Shown: one piece after another, positions 10,201 through 19,068 of the stretch
Numbering within the stretch: position 1 is the first letter of the stretch
Layout of the letters: the number at the start of each line of letters is the position of its first letter
Assembly: GCF_030268005.1 (NCBI RefSeq)
Contig: NZ_BRZC01000003.1
Coordinates: 365,253 to 429,252 of the forward strand
Source: Microbacterium arabinogalactanolyticum
GTDB taxonomy: Bacteria > Actinomycetota > Actinomycetes > Actinomycetales > Microbacteriaceae
Direction of reading: 5' to 3'
DNA length: 64,000 nt
Translations under genes and position numbers: made by a program
The notes under the pieces: generated by a model
The model's database searches: none
Seen by the model: only the letters and a program-made list of their open reading frames with translations
Told to the model about the DNA's origin: nothing

Positions 10201-10916
10201 CCACCGCGCAGCGGTTCCGCCTGGTCGTCGACTCCGCGCGAGGGCCGTTCGCCCTGGCGAAGCTGGCCCTGCACCCGACGCTCGACGCCGACCCCGGGCG
10301 CCTGACAGAGGTGTGGCTGGACTGCACGGCCGAGCGTGCGGGTGATGGTTCGAAGGCGCGTCCGTTCTCGTCGCTGGAGCAGTTCCGCGAGACCGAGCTC
10401 GCGCCGGGCGCCGCCGTGCACCTGCGTGCCGGCACGGCCTGCGCCGGCTCCGACACGCCGTTCTGGGGCTACGGCACAGCGGATGCCCCGATCGTCGTGG
10501 ACGTGTACGACGGTCATGAGCCGCCGACGTTCGGCGACCGCACGGCGCGCGAGGTGTTCCAGGGACTGCAGGCCCAGGGCTGGAAGGTCGGCTTCCGTGA
10601 CGGGGAGCCGACCGTCTCGCTCGGTTCCGGCACGGTGAAGGTCGGCGACGAGGTCGTCGTCTCGGTGGCGGACTTCCCCGCATCCTCGGAGGTATCCGTG
10701 GGGGTCGAAGGCGCCGGACGCCCGCGCGGTGCTATCACGACGGATTCGCAGGGGGCCGGTTCGGTCACGCTGCGGATCGCCGGGCTCGCCCCTGGCACAC
10801 ATCAGCTCATCGCGCGCGGCACCGACGACGCCCGCGCCGCGGTGACGATCGTGGTCGAGGCCGGGCGGAGCGCCGCGCACCGGCAGGACGGCGGAATCGA
10901 GATCGCGCCCGCCTGA
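7293..10916 (+). CDS. Large secreted alpha-L-fucosidase (GH29) with laminin-G-like and discoidin domains
   Basis: A 1207-residue exported enzyme. A signal peptide (HGRSPVRRTLRGALAAL...TASA) is followed by two similar LamG/concanavalin-like repeats (about residues 45-235 and 265-460; both carry FSSKASGSW- or FDSQAGGSW-like strings). Then comes the GH29 barrel (LTAFLHFGINTFYDQEWG, LKHHDGFVLYPS). The nucleophile Asp is in DEVWFDGSNG (about D704). Next is an F5/8-type C (discoidin) domain around 880-990. The C-terminus holds a short segment resembling the first turns of a parallel beta-helix (VWLDCTAERAGDGSKARPFSS, PGAAVHLRAGT), then an Ig-like domain. No sortase or membrane anchor is visible. 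With GH101 and GH35 it would act on fucosylated host or plant glycans. Family firm; linkage unknown. Confidence 0.88.
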   Translation: MRVPLTHQHGRSPVRRTLRGALAALSAAVVVGALVTPLTASAAETDDLDIAFGGSLVGTTAYTTVEGETMRGVVRRMNGAEEQIPGGGVTLGGGTQGIRFDASAFTLADPGATSGFVAELSVTPAASQSDMATLFAAGGNLFVRIQQGELVYGFDSQAGGSWKQNRRTAPAPAGGVEHDLSVQYIRVGAGAEMHVSIDGTALATVTADAPAGIDASAASSFGFGNDVHPAAAGRGYVGDLHRVRVASGLSAYDPAQNTYQPAPVTKTLMNAGFSGAVDGTAYVPAAGEIVDGALAARGGATVSSGRLVLSGAAQAADFTASADPFAGTTLDAGFVTELEFTTDVAQKDLATLVAVGGNFSARYRAGGLQYGFSSKASGSWVDHMSTVALPANGKAHVLSLAYQPLDGGGAEVIAWLDGEELPRVSATERSTRNTGVTSTASLGNEVPAIGGRAFIGSFDRARFALLTEPFSAQAFEYQSLKPVVPCADMTGVEPGNYVPISADDCPANVIAKSTLVRPTPQQLRWQELGLTAFLHFGINTFYDQEWGHGTEDPARFDPTGEVDVDGWMKTLRDSGHRMAILTLKHHDGFVLYPSRYTDYDIAATPWKDGKGDLVREFTDAARKYGMKVGLYMSPADSHEELTGRFGNGSPKSPRTIPTLVQGDDRAGQDLPGFTYDATDYGAYFLNSLYEILTQYGQIDEVWFDGSNGNTEKQEIFDYPAFYDLIGKLQPNAVVAVGGRDVRWVGNESGTARQNEWAPMAVDVPQDGGKIGVVAGGSFEQVGSADTLVSGARAGADALHWWPTESDMKLTQGWFAHPTDTPKSGPTLLNHYLNTVGRNSVMLLNNPPTTNGSFAPASVDALASFAAERRKAFGVDLALGVPVEAPDGTSAALTDGDRRSAWKGDGAPATFTIDLGAAQTITRVTLSEGVDVAGQSVDGFHIEAEVDGAWTKVGSAGTIGVSRIVTLDAPTTAQRFRLVVDSARGPFALAKLALHPTLDADPGRLTEVWLDCTAERAGDGSKARPFSSLEQFRETELAPGAAVHLRAGTACAGSDTPFWGYGTADAPIVVDVYDGHEPPTFGDRTAREVFQGLQAQGWKVGFRDGEPTVSLGSGTVKVGDEVVVSVADFPASSEVSVGVEGAGRPRGAITTDSQGAGSVTLRIAGLAPGTHQLIARGTDDARAAVTIVVEAGRSAAHRQDGGIEIAPA

Positions 10917-10927
10917 TCGTGGCGGAC

Positions 10928-10972
10928 GGAGGGCGCCGGATGCCGGGAGCGAACCCGCATCCGGTGCCCTCC
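10928..10972. terminator. Terminator hairpin after GH29
   Basis: A long inverted repeat (GGAGGGCGCCGGATGC... / GCATCCGGTGCCCTCC, about 18 pairs with one bulge and one wobble) encloses a six-base AGCGAA loop. There is no U-tract, which is usual for high-GC actinobacteria. Confidence 0.7.
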
Positions 10973-11016
10973 TCTGCCGTCGCATGAGGTGATGCGCGAC
11001 AGGACGTTCCTCAGAC

Positions 11017-11043
11017 GACGGATGCCTGGCAGCTGCATCCGTC
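11017..11043. terminator. Terminator hairpin after the TetR gene
   Basis: A perfect 9-bp stem GACGGATGC / GCATCCGTC with a 9-base loop lies just beyond the 3' end of the minus-strand TetR gene. Confidence 0.5.
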
Positions 11044-11051
11044 ACCGCCTC

Positions 11052-11690
11052 TCAGGCGAGCTGACGTCGCGCCGCGTCGCACAGCCAGGCCGTGTAGCGC
11101 GGCATGCTCCAGCCAGACTGCAGGACGAGCTGCTGATGCCCCTCGGGTGACCAGAGGAACGACAGGGCGGCCGCTGTGCCGGGGATGTCGATGTCGGCCG
11201 GGGCGATCCCTCGGTCGATGAGCAGCTCGACGGTGGCTCGGTAATCGGCCATGCGGCGTGCGAGCAGCGCCTCGAGCGCCTCGGCGATGACGGGGTCGGC
11301 GCCTGCGGCGCTGAGGATCTCGATCCACAGCAGGCTCGTCCGGGCGTTCGCAGCGGCGATGAAGCCGGCAGCTGCGGCGAGCAGGGCGTCGCCGTCGCCG
11401 ATCGCCGCGATCCGCACGCCCTCCGTGCTGTCAGCGAGCTGCGCGTCGCCCTCCGCGCCGGCGAACGCCTGCTCGAAGGCGCCGAGCAGCAGATCGCGCT
11501 TCGGCCCGTTGGCCTTGACGGTCTCGGCGGAGACGCCCGCTCGCCGTCCGATCTCGGCGAGCGAGACGCCGGAGTAGCCGCCCTCCGTGAAGCTCGCGGC
11601 GGCGGCGTCGAGCACGCGGCGGCGAGTGGTGGCGGCCTGCTCGGTGCGCAGCTCCGAACGGTAGGTGCGGGTCGTACGGGATTCGGGCAT
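11052..11690 (-). CDS. TetR-family regulator, divergent from a glycosyltransferase
   Basis: A 212-residue protein with an N-terminal TetR helix-turn-helix (RRRVLDAAAASFTEGGYSGVSLAEIGRRAGVSAETV) and an all-helical C-terminal ligand domain ending FLWSPEGHQQLVLQSGWSMPRY. The ATG at 11690 is preceded by GGAAGAACG; an upstream in-frame extension lacks such a site. The 84-base divergent gap to the glycosyltransferase holds an imperfect inverted repeat (GATGAGG...CTTCATC, 11713-11735), a candidate operator. It likely represses itself and the glycosyltransferase in response to a toxic small molecule; this is inferred from context. Confidence 0.8.
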   Translation of the reverse strand: MPESRTTRTYRSELRTEQAATTRRRVLDAAAASFTEGGYSGVSLAEIGRRAGVSAETVKANGPKRDLLLGAFEQAFAGAEGDAQLADSTEGVRIAAIGDGDALLAAAAGFIAAANARTSLLWIEILSAAGADPVIAEALEALLARRMADYRATVELLIDRGIAPADIDIPGTAAALSFLWSPEGHQQLVLQSGWSMPRYTAWLCDAARRQLA

Positions 11691-11701
11691 CGTTCTTCCT
11701 A

Positions 11702-11730
11702 TTGACAACCATGATGAGGTGGTGAATGCT
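11702..11730 (+). promoter_or_regulatory. Promoter of the glycosyltransferase gene
   Basis: TTGACA (11702-11707), exactly 17 bases, then AATGCT (11725-11730). The imperfect repeat GATGAGG/CTTCATC at 11713-11735 covers the spacer and the -10, where a TetR repressor would block transcription. Confidence 0.5.
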
Positions 11731-11774
11731 TCATCGGTGTAGTCGATCATATCCCCTGAGCCGAGGCCTTCACC

Positions 11775-13067
11775 ATGACGTCCATCCTTCTCGCCGCCAC
11801 CCCCGTCCACGGACACGTCGCACCTCTGCTGGCAGTCGCCTCGTCGCTCGTCGCCGCGGGCGATCGCGTCAGGTTCCTCACCGGCTCCCGATACCGCGAC
11901 GCCGTGCTCTCCACCGGCGCGGACTTCCTGCCGCTGCCCGCCGAGGCCGACTACGACGACCGAGACATGGATGCCGCCTTCCCCGGCCGCCGAGGCCTGA
12001 AGGGCCCCGCGGGCATCCGCTACGACATGATCGAGATCTTCCTGAAGCCCGTCCCCGCCCAATTGCGCGCAGTGTGCGAGGCGATCGCCGCCGAGCAGAC
12101 CGACGCCGTCCTCGCGGAATCGATGTTCGCCGCCGCAGCCGTGCTGAGCGGCCTGCCCCGCGAGGATCGCCCGCTGCTCGTCAACCTCGGTATCGTGCCG
12201 CTCGCCCTGAAGCATCCTGATGTCGCCCCGTTCGGCCTCGGCATCCGCCCCCATCCCGGTCCGATCGGGCGCCTGCGCAACGCCGTGCTGACGACCATGG
12301 CTGAGAAGGGCGTGTTCGCGCCCGTGCAGCGCTTCGCCGACACGATCGCACGGGCCGAGACGGGGCGCGGACTGACGCGGTTCTTCCTGGACTGGCCGGC
12401 CGGCGCCGATCTGCTCGTGCAGTTCACCGTGCCGGAGTTCGAGTACCCGCGTCCCGGAATGCCCGACACCGTGCACTTCGTGGGCCCGGTGTCACGTGCG
12501 CGCGTCTCGACCGCCTCGCTGCCCGAGTGGTGGGGCGACCTGGAGGGGCGGCAGGTGGTGCACGTGACGCAGGGCACCGTCGCCAACTCCGACTGGGCTC
12601 TGGTGACGGCTGCCACAGCCGGGCTCGCCGGCGCCGATGCGATCGTGGTCGTGAGCACCGGAGGACGGCCCGTGGACTCCATCCCCGGTCCGCTTCCCGA
12701 CAATGTGCGAGTCGCGAGCTTCCTTCCGTACGACCGGCTGCTGCCCCTCACCGACGCGCTCGTCACGAACGGGGGTTACGGAGGAGTGCACTACGCCCTC
12801 GAGAGCGGGGTGCCCATCGTCGTCGCCGGGCGCACCGAGGACAAGATCGAGGTGAGCGCCCGCATCGCCTGGAGCGGCGTGGGGATCGACCTGCGCACCG
12901 ATGCGCCGAGTCCGTCGCAGGTCGGCGCCGCGGTCCGCGCGGTGCTGGACGACCCGTCCTACCGCCGGCGCGCGGAGGATATCGGCGCAGCCGTCCGCCG
13001 TTCGCCCGGCCCCGACGCCGTGCACGGCATCGTCGCGCAGGCGCTCGACGCGCGTGATCTGATCTGA
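11775..13067 (+). CDS. UDP-sugar-dependent glycosyltransferase, GT1/MGT (macrolide-type) family
   Basis: A 430-residue GT-B-fold glycosyltransferase. The N-terminal acceptor domain begins ILLAATPVHGHVAPLLAVASSL. The C-terminal donor domain has the family pattern VHVTQGTVANSD, VRVASFLPYDRLLPLTDALVTNGGYGGVHYALESGVPIVVAG, the region that binds the nucleotide sugar. Homologues glycosylate macrolides, flavonoids or other lipophilic molecules, often as inactivation. The divergent TetR gene suggests inducible detoxification. Acceptor and sugar donor cannot be read from sequence. Confidence 0.85.
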   Translation: MTSILLAATPVHGHVAPLLAVASSLVAAGDRVRFLTGSRYRDAVLSTGADFLPLPAEADYDDRDMDAAFPGRRGLKGPAGIRYDMIEIFLKPVPAQLRAVCEAIAAEQTDAVLAESMFAAAAVLSGLPREDRPLLVNLGIVPLALKHPDVAPFGLGIRPHPGPIGRLRNAVLTTMAEKGVFAPVQRFADTIARAETGRGLTRFFLDWPAGADLLVQFTVPEFEYPRPGMPDTVHFVGPVSRARVSTASLPEWWGDLEGRQVVHVTQGTVANSDWALVTAATAGLAGADAIVVVSTGGRPVDSIPGPLPDNVRVASFLPYDRLLPLTDALVTNGGYGGVHYALESGVPIVVAGRTEDKIEVSARIAWSGVGIDLRTDAPSPSQVGAAVRAVLDDPSYRRRAEDIGAAVRRSPGPDAVHGIVAQALDARDLI

Positions 13068-13157
13068 GGCGCCGAGCCTGCAGGAATAGGGATTCCTCCC
13101 GATGCCCGCGCTCCCCCTTACCGAGGAGTGTAGGGATGCATCGAAAGGGGACATCCC

Positions 13158-13376
13158 ATGAATCTGGACACCTTCGGAACCTACCGCGTCGCCGTGTTCG
13201 AGCTCGAGCGCGCGACCGAGCTGGCGGAGCGTCAGCGCATGATCGCGGAGCGCGCGGGCGTCGTCGCGAAGGACGGCGTCTGGCGGCGGATGATGCGGCG
13301 GCTCGCCGCGCATCGCACCGCGGCCTCGAGCGCCGACTGCCCGGCCGGCGCCCGCTGCGCGCTCGCCGACGCCTGA
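13158..13376 (+). CDS. Small hypothetical protein, 72 residues
   Basis: Encodes a predicted mainly helical, Arg- and Ala-rich polypeptide (ELERATELAERQRMIAERAG, WRRMMRRLAAHR) with two Cys in a short C-terminal segment (DCPAGARC). It has a possible ribosome binding site GAAAGGGG about seven bases before the ATG. No membrane segment, signal peptide or family is recognised. It sits alone between the glycosyltransferase and the AAA-LuxR regulator. Confidence 0.5.
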   Translation: MNLDTFGTYRVAVFELERATELAERQRMIAERAGVVAKDGVWRRMMRRLAAHRTAASSADCPAGARCALADA

Positions 13377-13520
13377 CGCGAGACGCCTGTGACCCTCGCA
13401 GCAGGTGCCGCGTCCCCGACCTCCCCCGCCCCGGCCGCGCGGAAGGTCGTCGGGCGGGGCGCTCGAACGGCATCCGCCGCACCGACCCCCGACGTCGGCG
13501 GCGGATGGCACGATGAAGGC

Positions 13521-16355
13521 ATGTCCCTCATCGCCTCGACCGCCGAGATGGTGGGTCGCGACGCCGAGCTCGAACTGCTCGGCGCCGCGCTGCGTCGTGC
13601 CATGGCGGGGGAGACTTCCGCCGTGCTGGTCGCGGGCGAGGCCGGCATCGGCAAGTCGCGGCTGCTGCGCGAGTTCCGCGCACGCGCGGGTGACGACGTG
13701 CTGATGCTCGCCGGGTGGTGCCTGGACTACGGCTCCACGCCGGCGCCGTACGGCCCGCTGCCGGCGATCCTGCGCGCCGCGCTGGCCGCTCTCGGCGACG
13801 ACGCGGCGCACGCCGCCGGTCCCGGCCGGGATGCGCTGCGGGTGCTGCTGCCCGAGCTGGGCCCGGCCCCGGCCGACCGCACCTCGGGTGCCGAGGGGCT
13901 GCGCGAGGCCATCGCCAACGTGCTCGAGGTGGCCGCCGCGCGGCATCCGCTCGTCATCGTCGTCGAAGACCTGCACTGGGCCGACGACGCCACTCTGACC
14001 GCACTCGCGTTCCTGCTGCGCGCTCTCGCCGGCCACCGCATCCTGTTCGTGTTCACCTGCCGGGTGGACGAGGTGCGCCGCGGCGGCTCCGTGCGCACGT
14101 TCCTGGTCGAGGCGGAGCGCGCCCGGCTGCTGGAGCGCATCGAGGTGCAGCGCCTGGACCCGGTGCAGGTGCGCGCTCTCGTCGAGGCGCTGAACGGCCC
14201 CACCGATGACGCCGGCTTCGCCCGGCTGCTGGAGCGCTCCGAGGGCGTGCCGTTCTTCATCGAAGAGCTCTCCTGCGAGGCATCCGGCCCCCTGCCCGAC
14301 TCCCTTCGCGACGTGCTGCTGGTGCGCTTCGACGCCCTCGACGAGGACGCCAGGCGCGTGGTGCGGGTGATCTCGGCATCGGATGCCGTGGTCGACCACG
14401 ATCTGCTGACGGAACTCGCGGGGCTCGACGACGACCGGCTCGATGCGGGCATCCGCGCCGCCGTCGGCGCGGCGATCCTCGCCGTGCGCAGTGACCGGGG
14501 CTACGGCTTCCGGCACGCGCTGCTGCGTGAGGCCGTGCATGACGACCTGCTGCCGGGTGAGCGCTCCCGTCTGCACCGCGCCTACGCCGAAGCGCTGGAG
14601 CGGCGCGCGGAGCGAGGGGAGTGCGGCTTCGAGGCGGCGCTCGCGTTCCACTGGCACCAGGCGCACGACGCGCGCCGCGCACTCGGCGCGGCCATCGCCG
14701 CGGCGGAGCGGGCGCGCACGAGTTTCGCGTTCTCGAGTGCGGTCCGCTTCGGCGAGCTCGCGCTGGAGCTGTGGGACCAGGTGCCGGATGCCGAGGAGGT
14801 CGCCGGCCGGTCGCACCTCGAACTGCTCAAGGGTCTCGGGTCCCTGCTGCGCAACGCAGGACACGACGAGCGGGCGATCGCGGTCGTGAATCTCGCCCTC
14901 GACGAGGTCGACGACAGCACGCCGCCGATCGTGCGCGTGAAGCTCCTCCGCGACAAGGCGCTGTACGTGCAGAACAGCGGACGCCCCGGCGCCGCCGGTC
15001 TCGTGCGCCAGGCGCTGGCCGCGATGCACGACGGGGTCGAGGACGAGCGGCTTCGCGCGGTGCTGCTGAACCTGCTCGCGGGGCGGCTCATGGTCGAGGG
15101 GGATCTGGCGGCGGCGGTGGATGCCGGCGAGCAGGCGCTGCGGATCGGGCGCGAAGGCGGCTTCGAGAACGTGGTCTCGGTCGCGGCGAACCTGATCGCC
15201 AGCAGCCGGCTGCATCTCGGTGAGGTCGACCGGGGCCTGGAACTGTACGAGCTGTCGTGGGAGCACGCCCGCGACACGGACGCCAAGCTGCGCTACTGGG
15301 TCAACCACTCCGATTCGCTGAGCACGCTGGGGCGCTACCGCGAGGCGCTGAAGGCCGCGGAGCGCGGCGTCGAGCACGCCAAGGAGCTCGGCCTGGAGCG
15401 CTCGAGCGGGTCGATCCTCACCGAGAACATGGTCGAGCCGCTGCTCGAGCTGGGCGAGGTCGACCGCGCCGAGGAGCTGCTGTCGAAGGACCTCACGCTG
15501 CGCAGCTTCCGCATCTTCCGGGTGTACACCACGGCATCCCGCATCCGCGCGCTGATCTGGCGGGGCCGGATCGACGAGGCGAGCGCGCTTCTGGAGGAGT
15601 GGCGTCCGACCTTCCTGGCGGCGTCCGAGGTTGAGCGTCAGGTCTGGTACTCGATCATCGACGTCGAGATGGCGATCGGGCTCGCCTCGGGACGGCTCGC
15701 CGACGCCGCGCAGGCTCTCGAGCGGATGCTGGACCACGAGACTCCGCGCCTCGCGCACAGCGCCCGGCGGCTGCTCGACGGGGCGCTCATCGTGGCGGGC
15801 ATGCGCGCCACGGGTGACGCTGCCCGAGCTGGTGCTCTCGCCGAGCGGATCCGCGAGGCGTGGTCCGAGCACCATGCGTACTTCGAGGACTGGGGTGTGC
15901 TGGTCGAGGGTCTGCTGAACGGCGACGCCGTCTCGCTGCGCGAGGCGATCGCGGTGGCGGATCGCATCGATGGGCCCGTGATGTTCCGCTCGGCACTGCG
16001 GCTCGAGCTGGCGCGGGCTCTCGTCGCCGTGCAGGGCGATCGGGGCGAGGCCGCCACGGCGCTGGCCGAGGCGGCGAGGATCGCCGAGCGCACCGGGCAT
16101 GCCCGGTTGCGACGGGAGACGAGGGAGTTCGCGGATGCCAGCAGGCTGGGTGCCTCGCCGGCCCGGGGCGACGGATCCGAGCTCACCGAGCGGGAGCAGC
16201 AGGTGCTCGAGCTGATCGCCGAGGGCCTGAGCAACCGGCAGATCGCCGAGCGCCTGTTCATCAGCATCAAGACCGTGAGCGTGCACGTCTCCGCAGTGCT
16301 CCGCAAGCTCGGCGCCTCCAGCCGCACCGAGGCCGCTGCCCGCCACCGCGCCTGA
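13521..16355 (+). CDS. Large ATP-binding LuxR-family regulator (LAL/MalT-like)
   Basis: About 944 residues. An N-terminal AAA-type ATPase has Walker [14 protein letters not shown] and Walker [15 protein letters not shown] long helical, TPR-like middle region follows ([21 protein letters not shown] patterns). The C-terminal LuxR helix-turn-helix reads [44 protein letters not shown]. The ATG at 13521 starts a conserved-looking segment ([15 protein letters not shown]); an upstream GTG at 13389 would add a low-complexity Ala/Pro extension and is less likely. Members are signal-integrating activators. The target genes are unknown; neighbours give no strong hint. Confidence 0.85.
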   Translation: MSLIASTAEMVGRDAELELLGAALRRAMAGETSAVLVAGEAGIGKSRLLREFRARAGDDVLMLAGWCLDYGSTPAPYGPLPAILRAALAALGDDAAHAAGPGRDALRVLLPELGPAPADRTSGAEGLREAIANVLEVAAARHPLVIVVEDLHWADDATLTALAFLLRALAGHRILFVFTCRVDEVRRGGSVRTFLVEAERARLLERIEVQRLDPVQVRALVEALNGPTDDAGFARLLERSEGVPFFIEELSCEASGPLPDSLRDVLLVRFDALDEDARRVVRVISASDAVVDHDLLTELAGLDDDRLDAGIRAAVGAAILAVRSDRGYGFRHALLREAVHDDLLPGERSRLHRAYAEALERRAERGECGFEAALAFHWHQAHDARRALGAAIAAAERARTSFAFSSAVRFGELALELWDQVPDAEEVAGRSHLELLKGLGSLLRNAGHDERAIAVVNLALDEVDDSTPPIVRVKLLRDKALYVQNSGRPGAAGLVRQALAAMHDGVEDERLRAVLLNLLAGRLMVEGDLAAAVDAGEQALRIGREGGFENVVSVAANLIASSRLHLGEVDRGLELYELSWEHARDTDAKLRYWVNHSDSLSTLGRYREALKAAERGVEHAKELGLERSSGSILTENMVEPLLELGEVDRAEELLSKDLTLRSFRIFRVYTTASRIRALIWRGRIDEASALLEEWRPTFLAASEVERQVWYSIIDVEMAIGLASGRLADAAQALERMLDHETPRLAHSARRLLDGALIVAGMRATGDAARAGALAERIREAWSEHHAYFEDWGVLVEGLLNGDAVSLREAIAVADRIDGPVMFRSALRLELARALVAVQGDRGEAATALAEAARIAERTGHARLRRETREFADASRLGASPARGDGSELTEREQQVLELIAEGLSNRQIAERLFISIKTVSVHVSAVLRKLGASSRTEAAARHRA

Positions 16356-16357
16356 GT

Positions 16358-16378
16358 GCCTCGCTTCCGAGGCTTCTT
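16358..16378 (+). terminator. Short intrinsic terminator
   Basis: GCCTCG-CTTC-CGAGGC forms a 6-bp stem with a tight loop followed by TTCTT, three bases after the stop codon of the LuxR regulator. Confidence 0.5.
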
Positions 16379-16390
16379 GCACTCGCGGGA

Positions 16391-16407
16391 ATACCCCCTG
16401 GGGGTAT
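16391..16407. promoter_or_regulatory. CsoR-like copper operator upstream of copZ
   Basis: ATACCCCCTGGGGGTAT is a perfect dyad of the form recognised by the copper sensor CsoR (TACCC...GGGTA). The 22-base string starting CGGGAATACCCCC is repeated identically at 20196-20217 before the second copper ATPase. No csoR gene lies in the window. Confidence 0.75.
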
Positions 16408-16427
16408 TTGGTAGTACTCTGATGGAA

Positions 16428-16444
16428 GTACCCTGCGGGGGTAC
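16428..16444. promoter_or_regulatory. Second, imperfect CsoR-like site in the copZ leader
   Basis: GTACCCTGCGGGGGTAC keeps the outer GTACCC/GGGTAC arms with an altered centre. It lies 21 bases before the copZ ATG, so the copZ-copA unit may have two operators. Confidence 0.5.
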
Positions 16445-16465
16445 TCGAGACACAGAGGAGACGCC

Positions 16466-16675
16466 ATGACCACCACCGAGTTCCAGGTGACCGGAATGAC
16501 CTGCGGGCACTGCGAGATGTCCGTCCGTGAAGAGGTCGCGAAGATCGCCGGGGTCGACAGCATCGACGTGAGCGCCCAGACCGGCCGCCTGGTCGTCAGC
16601 TCGGCATCCGCCGTCGACTCCGACGCCGTGATCGCAGCCGTCGACGAGGCCGGCTACCGCGCCGTCGCCGCCTGA
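16466..16675 (+). CDS. copZ: Copper chaperone CopZ (heavy-metal-associated domain)
   Basis: A 69-residue single HMA domain. The Cu(I)-binding motif is [11 protein letters not shown] (CxxC), followed by the usual beta-alpha-beta-beta-alpha-beta pattern ending [12 protein letters not shown]. It delivers Cu(I) to CopA in the cytoplasm. The ribosome binding site GAGGAG precedes the ATG. It is cotranscribed with copA, 56 bases downstream, behind two CsoR-like palindromes. Confidence 0.93.
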   Translation: MTTTEFQVTGMTCGHCEMSVREEVAKIAGVDSIDVSAQTGRLVVSSASAVDSDAVIAAVDEAGYRAVAA

Positions 16676-16731
16676 CCCCTGCCCGCACGACACTGATTCC
16701 GCCGATCCAGCCCGAACCCGAGGAGCATGAC

Positions 16732-18993
16732 ATGACCATCGCAGAGCCGTCCCGCATCGATCTCGAGATCGGCGGAATGACCTGTGCGTCCTGTGCCATG
16801 CGCATCGAGAAGAAGCTGAACAGGATCGACGGCGTGACGGCCACCGTCAACTATGCGACCGAGAAGGCGCAGGTCGTGGTCGACGGACCGCTCGACCCGG
16901 CCCTGCTGATCGCCACCGTCGAGAACGCCGGCTACACGGCATCCGTGCCCGCGCCGCCCGCCGATGCGGACGGCGCGGGCGCCGAACCGGATGCGGAGGG
17001 TCCCGAGCTGCGTGCGCTGCGGCACCGCCTGATCGGATCGGTCGTGCTGAGCGTGCCGGTGATCCTGCTCGCGATGATCCCCGCGCTGCAGTTCACGTAC
17101 TGGCAGTGGGCGTCGCTGGCGCTCGCGGCACCGGTGATCGTGTGGGCGGCCTGGCCGTTCCACCGAGCCGCATGGGTGAACCTGCGCCACGGCGCGGCCA
17201 CCATGGACACGCTGATCAGCCTCGGCACCTCGGCCGCGTTCCTGTGGTCGCTGTATGCGCTGTTCCTCGGCACCGCCGGGATGCCGGGCATGACGCACGG
17301 GTTCTCGTTCGCGCTCGAGCGCACCGACGGCGCCGGGAGCATCTACCTCGAGGTCGCCTCGGGCGTGACGATGTTCGTGCTCGCCGGGCGCTACTTCGAG
17401 AAGCGCGCCAAGCGCCAGGCGGGGGCGGCGCTGCGCGCGCTGATGGAGCTCGGGGCGAAGGACGTCGCGGTGCTCCGCCCTTCGACGGGCTCAGGAACCC
17501 AGGTCGAACGCCGCATCCCGATCGCCGAGCTCCGTGTCGGCGACGAGTTCGTCGTCCGGCCCGGCGAGAAGATCGCGACGGACGGCGTGGTCGTCTCCGG
17601 CACGTCGGCGGTGGACCGGTCGATGATCACCGGCGAGTCCGTCCCGGTCGAGGTGTCGGCGGGGGATGCTGTGACCGGCGCCACCGTGAACGCCGGCGGG
17701 CGCCTCGTCGTGCGAGCCGCCCGGGTCGGCGCGGACACGCAGCTGGCCCAGATGGCGCGCCTCGTCGAGGACGCGCAGACCGGCAAGGCCGAGGTGCAGC
17801 GGCTGGCCGACCGGATCTCGGGGATCTTCGTGCCCATCGTCATCGGCATCGCCCTGGTGACGCTCGCCGCATGGCTGCTGCTGGGCTTCCCCGCATCCAT
17901 GGCCTTCACCGCCGCGGTGGCGGTGCTCATCATCGCCTGCCCGTGCGCCCTGGGCCTGGCGACCCCCACGGCGCTGCTGGTCGGCACGGGTCGCGGCGCG
18001 CAGCTGGGCATCCTGATCAAGGGCCCCGAGGTGCTCGAGTCCACCCGCCGCGTCGACACGATCGTCCTCGACAAGACCGGCACGGTCACCGAGGGCCGGA
18101 TGTCCGTCGTCTCCGTCGTGCCCGAACAGGGCACGGATGCCCCGGAGCTGCTGCGGCTGGCCGGAGCGATCGAGCACGCCAGCGAGCACCCGATCGCCAG
18201 GGCCATCGCATCCGCCGCGGCCGCGGACGGGGCGGTCGTCGAGCTCCCGCCCGTCGAGTCGTTCCAGAACCACGAGGGTCGCGGCGTCACGGGCGTCGTC
18301 GAAGGACGCGCCATGCTCGTCGGGCGTCTGTCGCTGCTGGAGGACTGGTCCGTGCATCCGTCCGCCGAACTGCTGTCGGCGAAGGCGGATGCCGAGTCCG
18401 CAGGGCAGACCGCGATCCTGGTCGCCTGGGACGGTGTGCCGCGCGGCATGATCGTGGTCGCCGACGAGGTCAAGGCGACCAGCGCCGAGGCGGTCGCGCA
18501 GCTGAAGGCGCTCGGGCTGACGCCCGTGCTGCTGACCGGCGACAACCAGGCCGCCGCCCGGCACATCGCCGCGCAGGTCGGCATCGACGAGGTGATCGCC
18601 GAGGTGCTGCCGGCGGACAAGGTCGCCGTCGTGGCGCGGCTCCAGGCCGAGGGCCGCGTCGTGGCGATGGTCGGCGACGGCGTCAACGACGCACCCGCCC
18701 TCGCGCAGGCCGATCTGGGCATGGCGATGGGCACGGGCACGGATGCGGCGATCCAGGCATCCGACATCACCCTCGTGCGCGGGGATCTGCGCGCGGCATC
18801 CGATGCCATCCGTCTCTCGCGCCGCACGCTCGGCACCATCAAGGGCAACCTGTTCTGGGCGTTCGCGTACAACACCGCGGCGATCCCGCTCGCGGCGCTG
18901 GGCCTTCTGAACCCGATGCTCGCGGGAGCGGCGATGGCCTTCTCGAGCGTGTTCGTCGTGGGCAACAGCCTTCGTCTGCGCTCCTTCCGCTGA
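16732..18993 (+). CDS. copA: Cu(I)-translocating P1B-type ATPase CopA
   Basis: A 753-residue inner-membrane exporter. One N-terminal HMA domain ([16 protein letters not shown]) precedes the membrane segments. The translocation motif [14 protein letters not shown] (CPC, about residues 403-405), the phosphorylation motif [10 protein letters not shown] (D447) and the hinge [18 protein letters not shown] identify a P1B-1 copper exporter. The ATG follows GAGGAG. Partner of the upstream CopZ and under the same CsoR-like control. The Asn/Tyr-containing C-terminal membrane segments ([19 protein letters not shown]) agree with Cu(I) specificity. Confidence 0.94.
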   Translation: MTIAEPSRIDLEIGGMTCASCAMRIEKKLNRIDGVTATVNYATEKAQVVVDGPLDPALLIATVENAGYTASVPAPPADADGAGAEPDAEGPELRALRHRLIGSVVLSVPVILLAMIPALQFTYWQWASLALAAPVIVWAAWPFHRAAWVNLRHGAATMDTLISLGTSAAFLWSLYALFLGTAGMPGMTHGFSFALERTDGAGSIYLEVASGVTMFVLAGRYFEKRAKRQAGAALRALMELGAKDVAVLRPSTGSGTQVERRIPIAELRVGDEFVVRPGEKIATDGVVVSGTSAVDRSMITGESVPVEVSAGDAVTGATVNAGGRLVVRAARVGADTQLAQMARLVEDAQTGKAEVQRLADRISGIFVPIVIGIALVTLAAWLLLGFPASMAFTAAVAVLIIACPCALGLATPTALLVGTGRGAQLGILIKGPEVLESTRRVDTIVLDKTGTVTEGRMSVVSVVPEQGTDAPELLRLAGAIEHASEHPIARAIASAAAADGAVVELPPVESFQNHEGRGVTGVVEGRAMLVGRLSLLEDWSVHPSAELLSAKADAESAGQTAILVAWDGVPRGMIVVADEVKATSAEAVAQLKALGLTPVLLTGDNQAAARHIAAQVGIDEVIAEVLPADKVAVVARLQAEGRVVAMVGDGVNDAPALAQADLGMAMGTGTDAAIQASDITLVRGDLRAASDAIRLSRRTLGTIKGNLFWAFAYNTAAIPLAALGLLNPMLAGAAMAFSSVFVVGNSLRLRSFR

Positions 18994-19021
18994 GCGACGT
19001 CACCGAGCGGGCGACGACGAA

Positions 19022-19055
19022 AGGGGGCGGGTCGCGATCGCGACCCGCCCCCTTC
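19022..19055. terminator. Perfect palindromic bidirectional terminator
   Basis: Seventeen-base arms starting AAGGGGGCGGGTCGCG mirror exactly with no unpaired loop bases and end in TT. It lies between convergent copA and the DUF305 lipoprotein gene. Confidence 0.8.
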
Positions 19056-19068
19056 GTGCGCCCGAGTG

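Noticed and set aside
13389..13520. Upstream GTG as start of the AAA-LuxR protein
   Set aside because: It would add 44 Ala/Pro/Gly-rich residues without homology look, and the ATG at 13521 begins where the conserved ATPase domain starts.
12492..16382. 1296-codon minus-strand frame under the glycosyltransferase and AAA-LuxR genes
   Set aside because: Shadow of two real genes. It has no recognisable domain and no sensible start.
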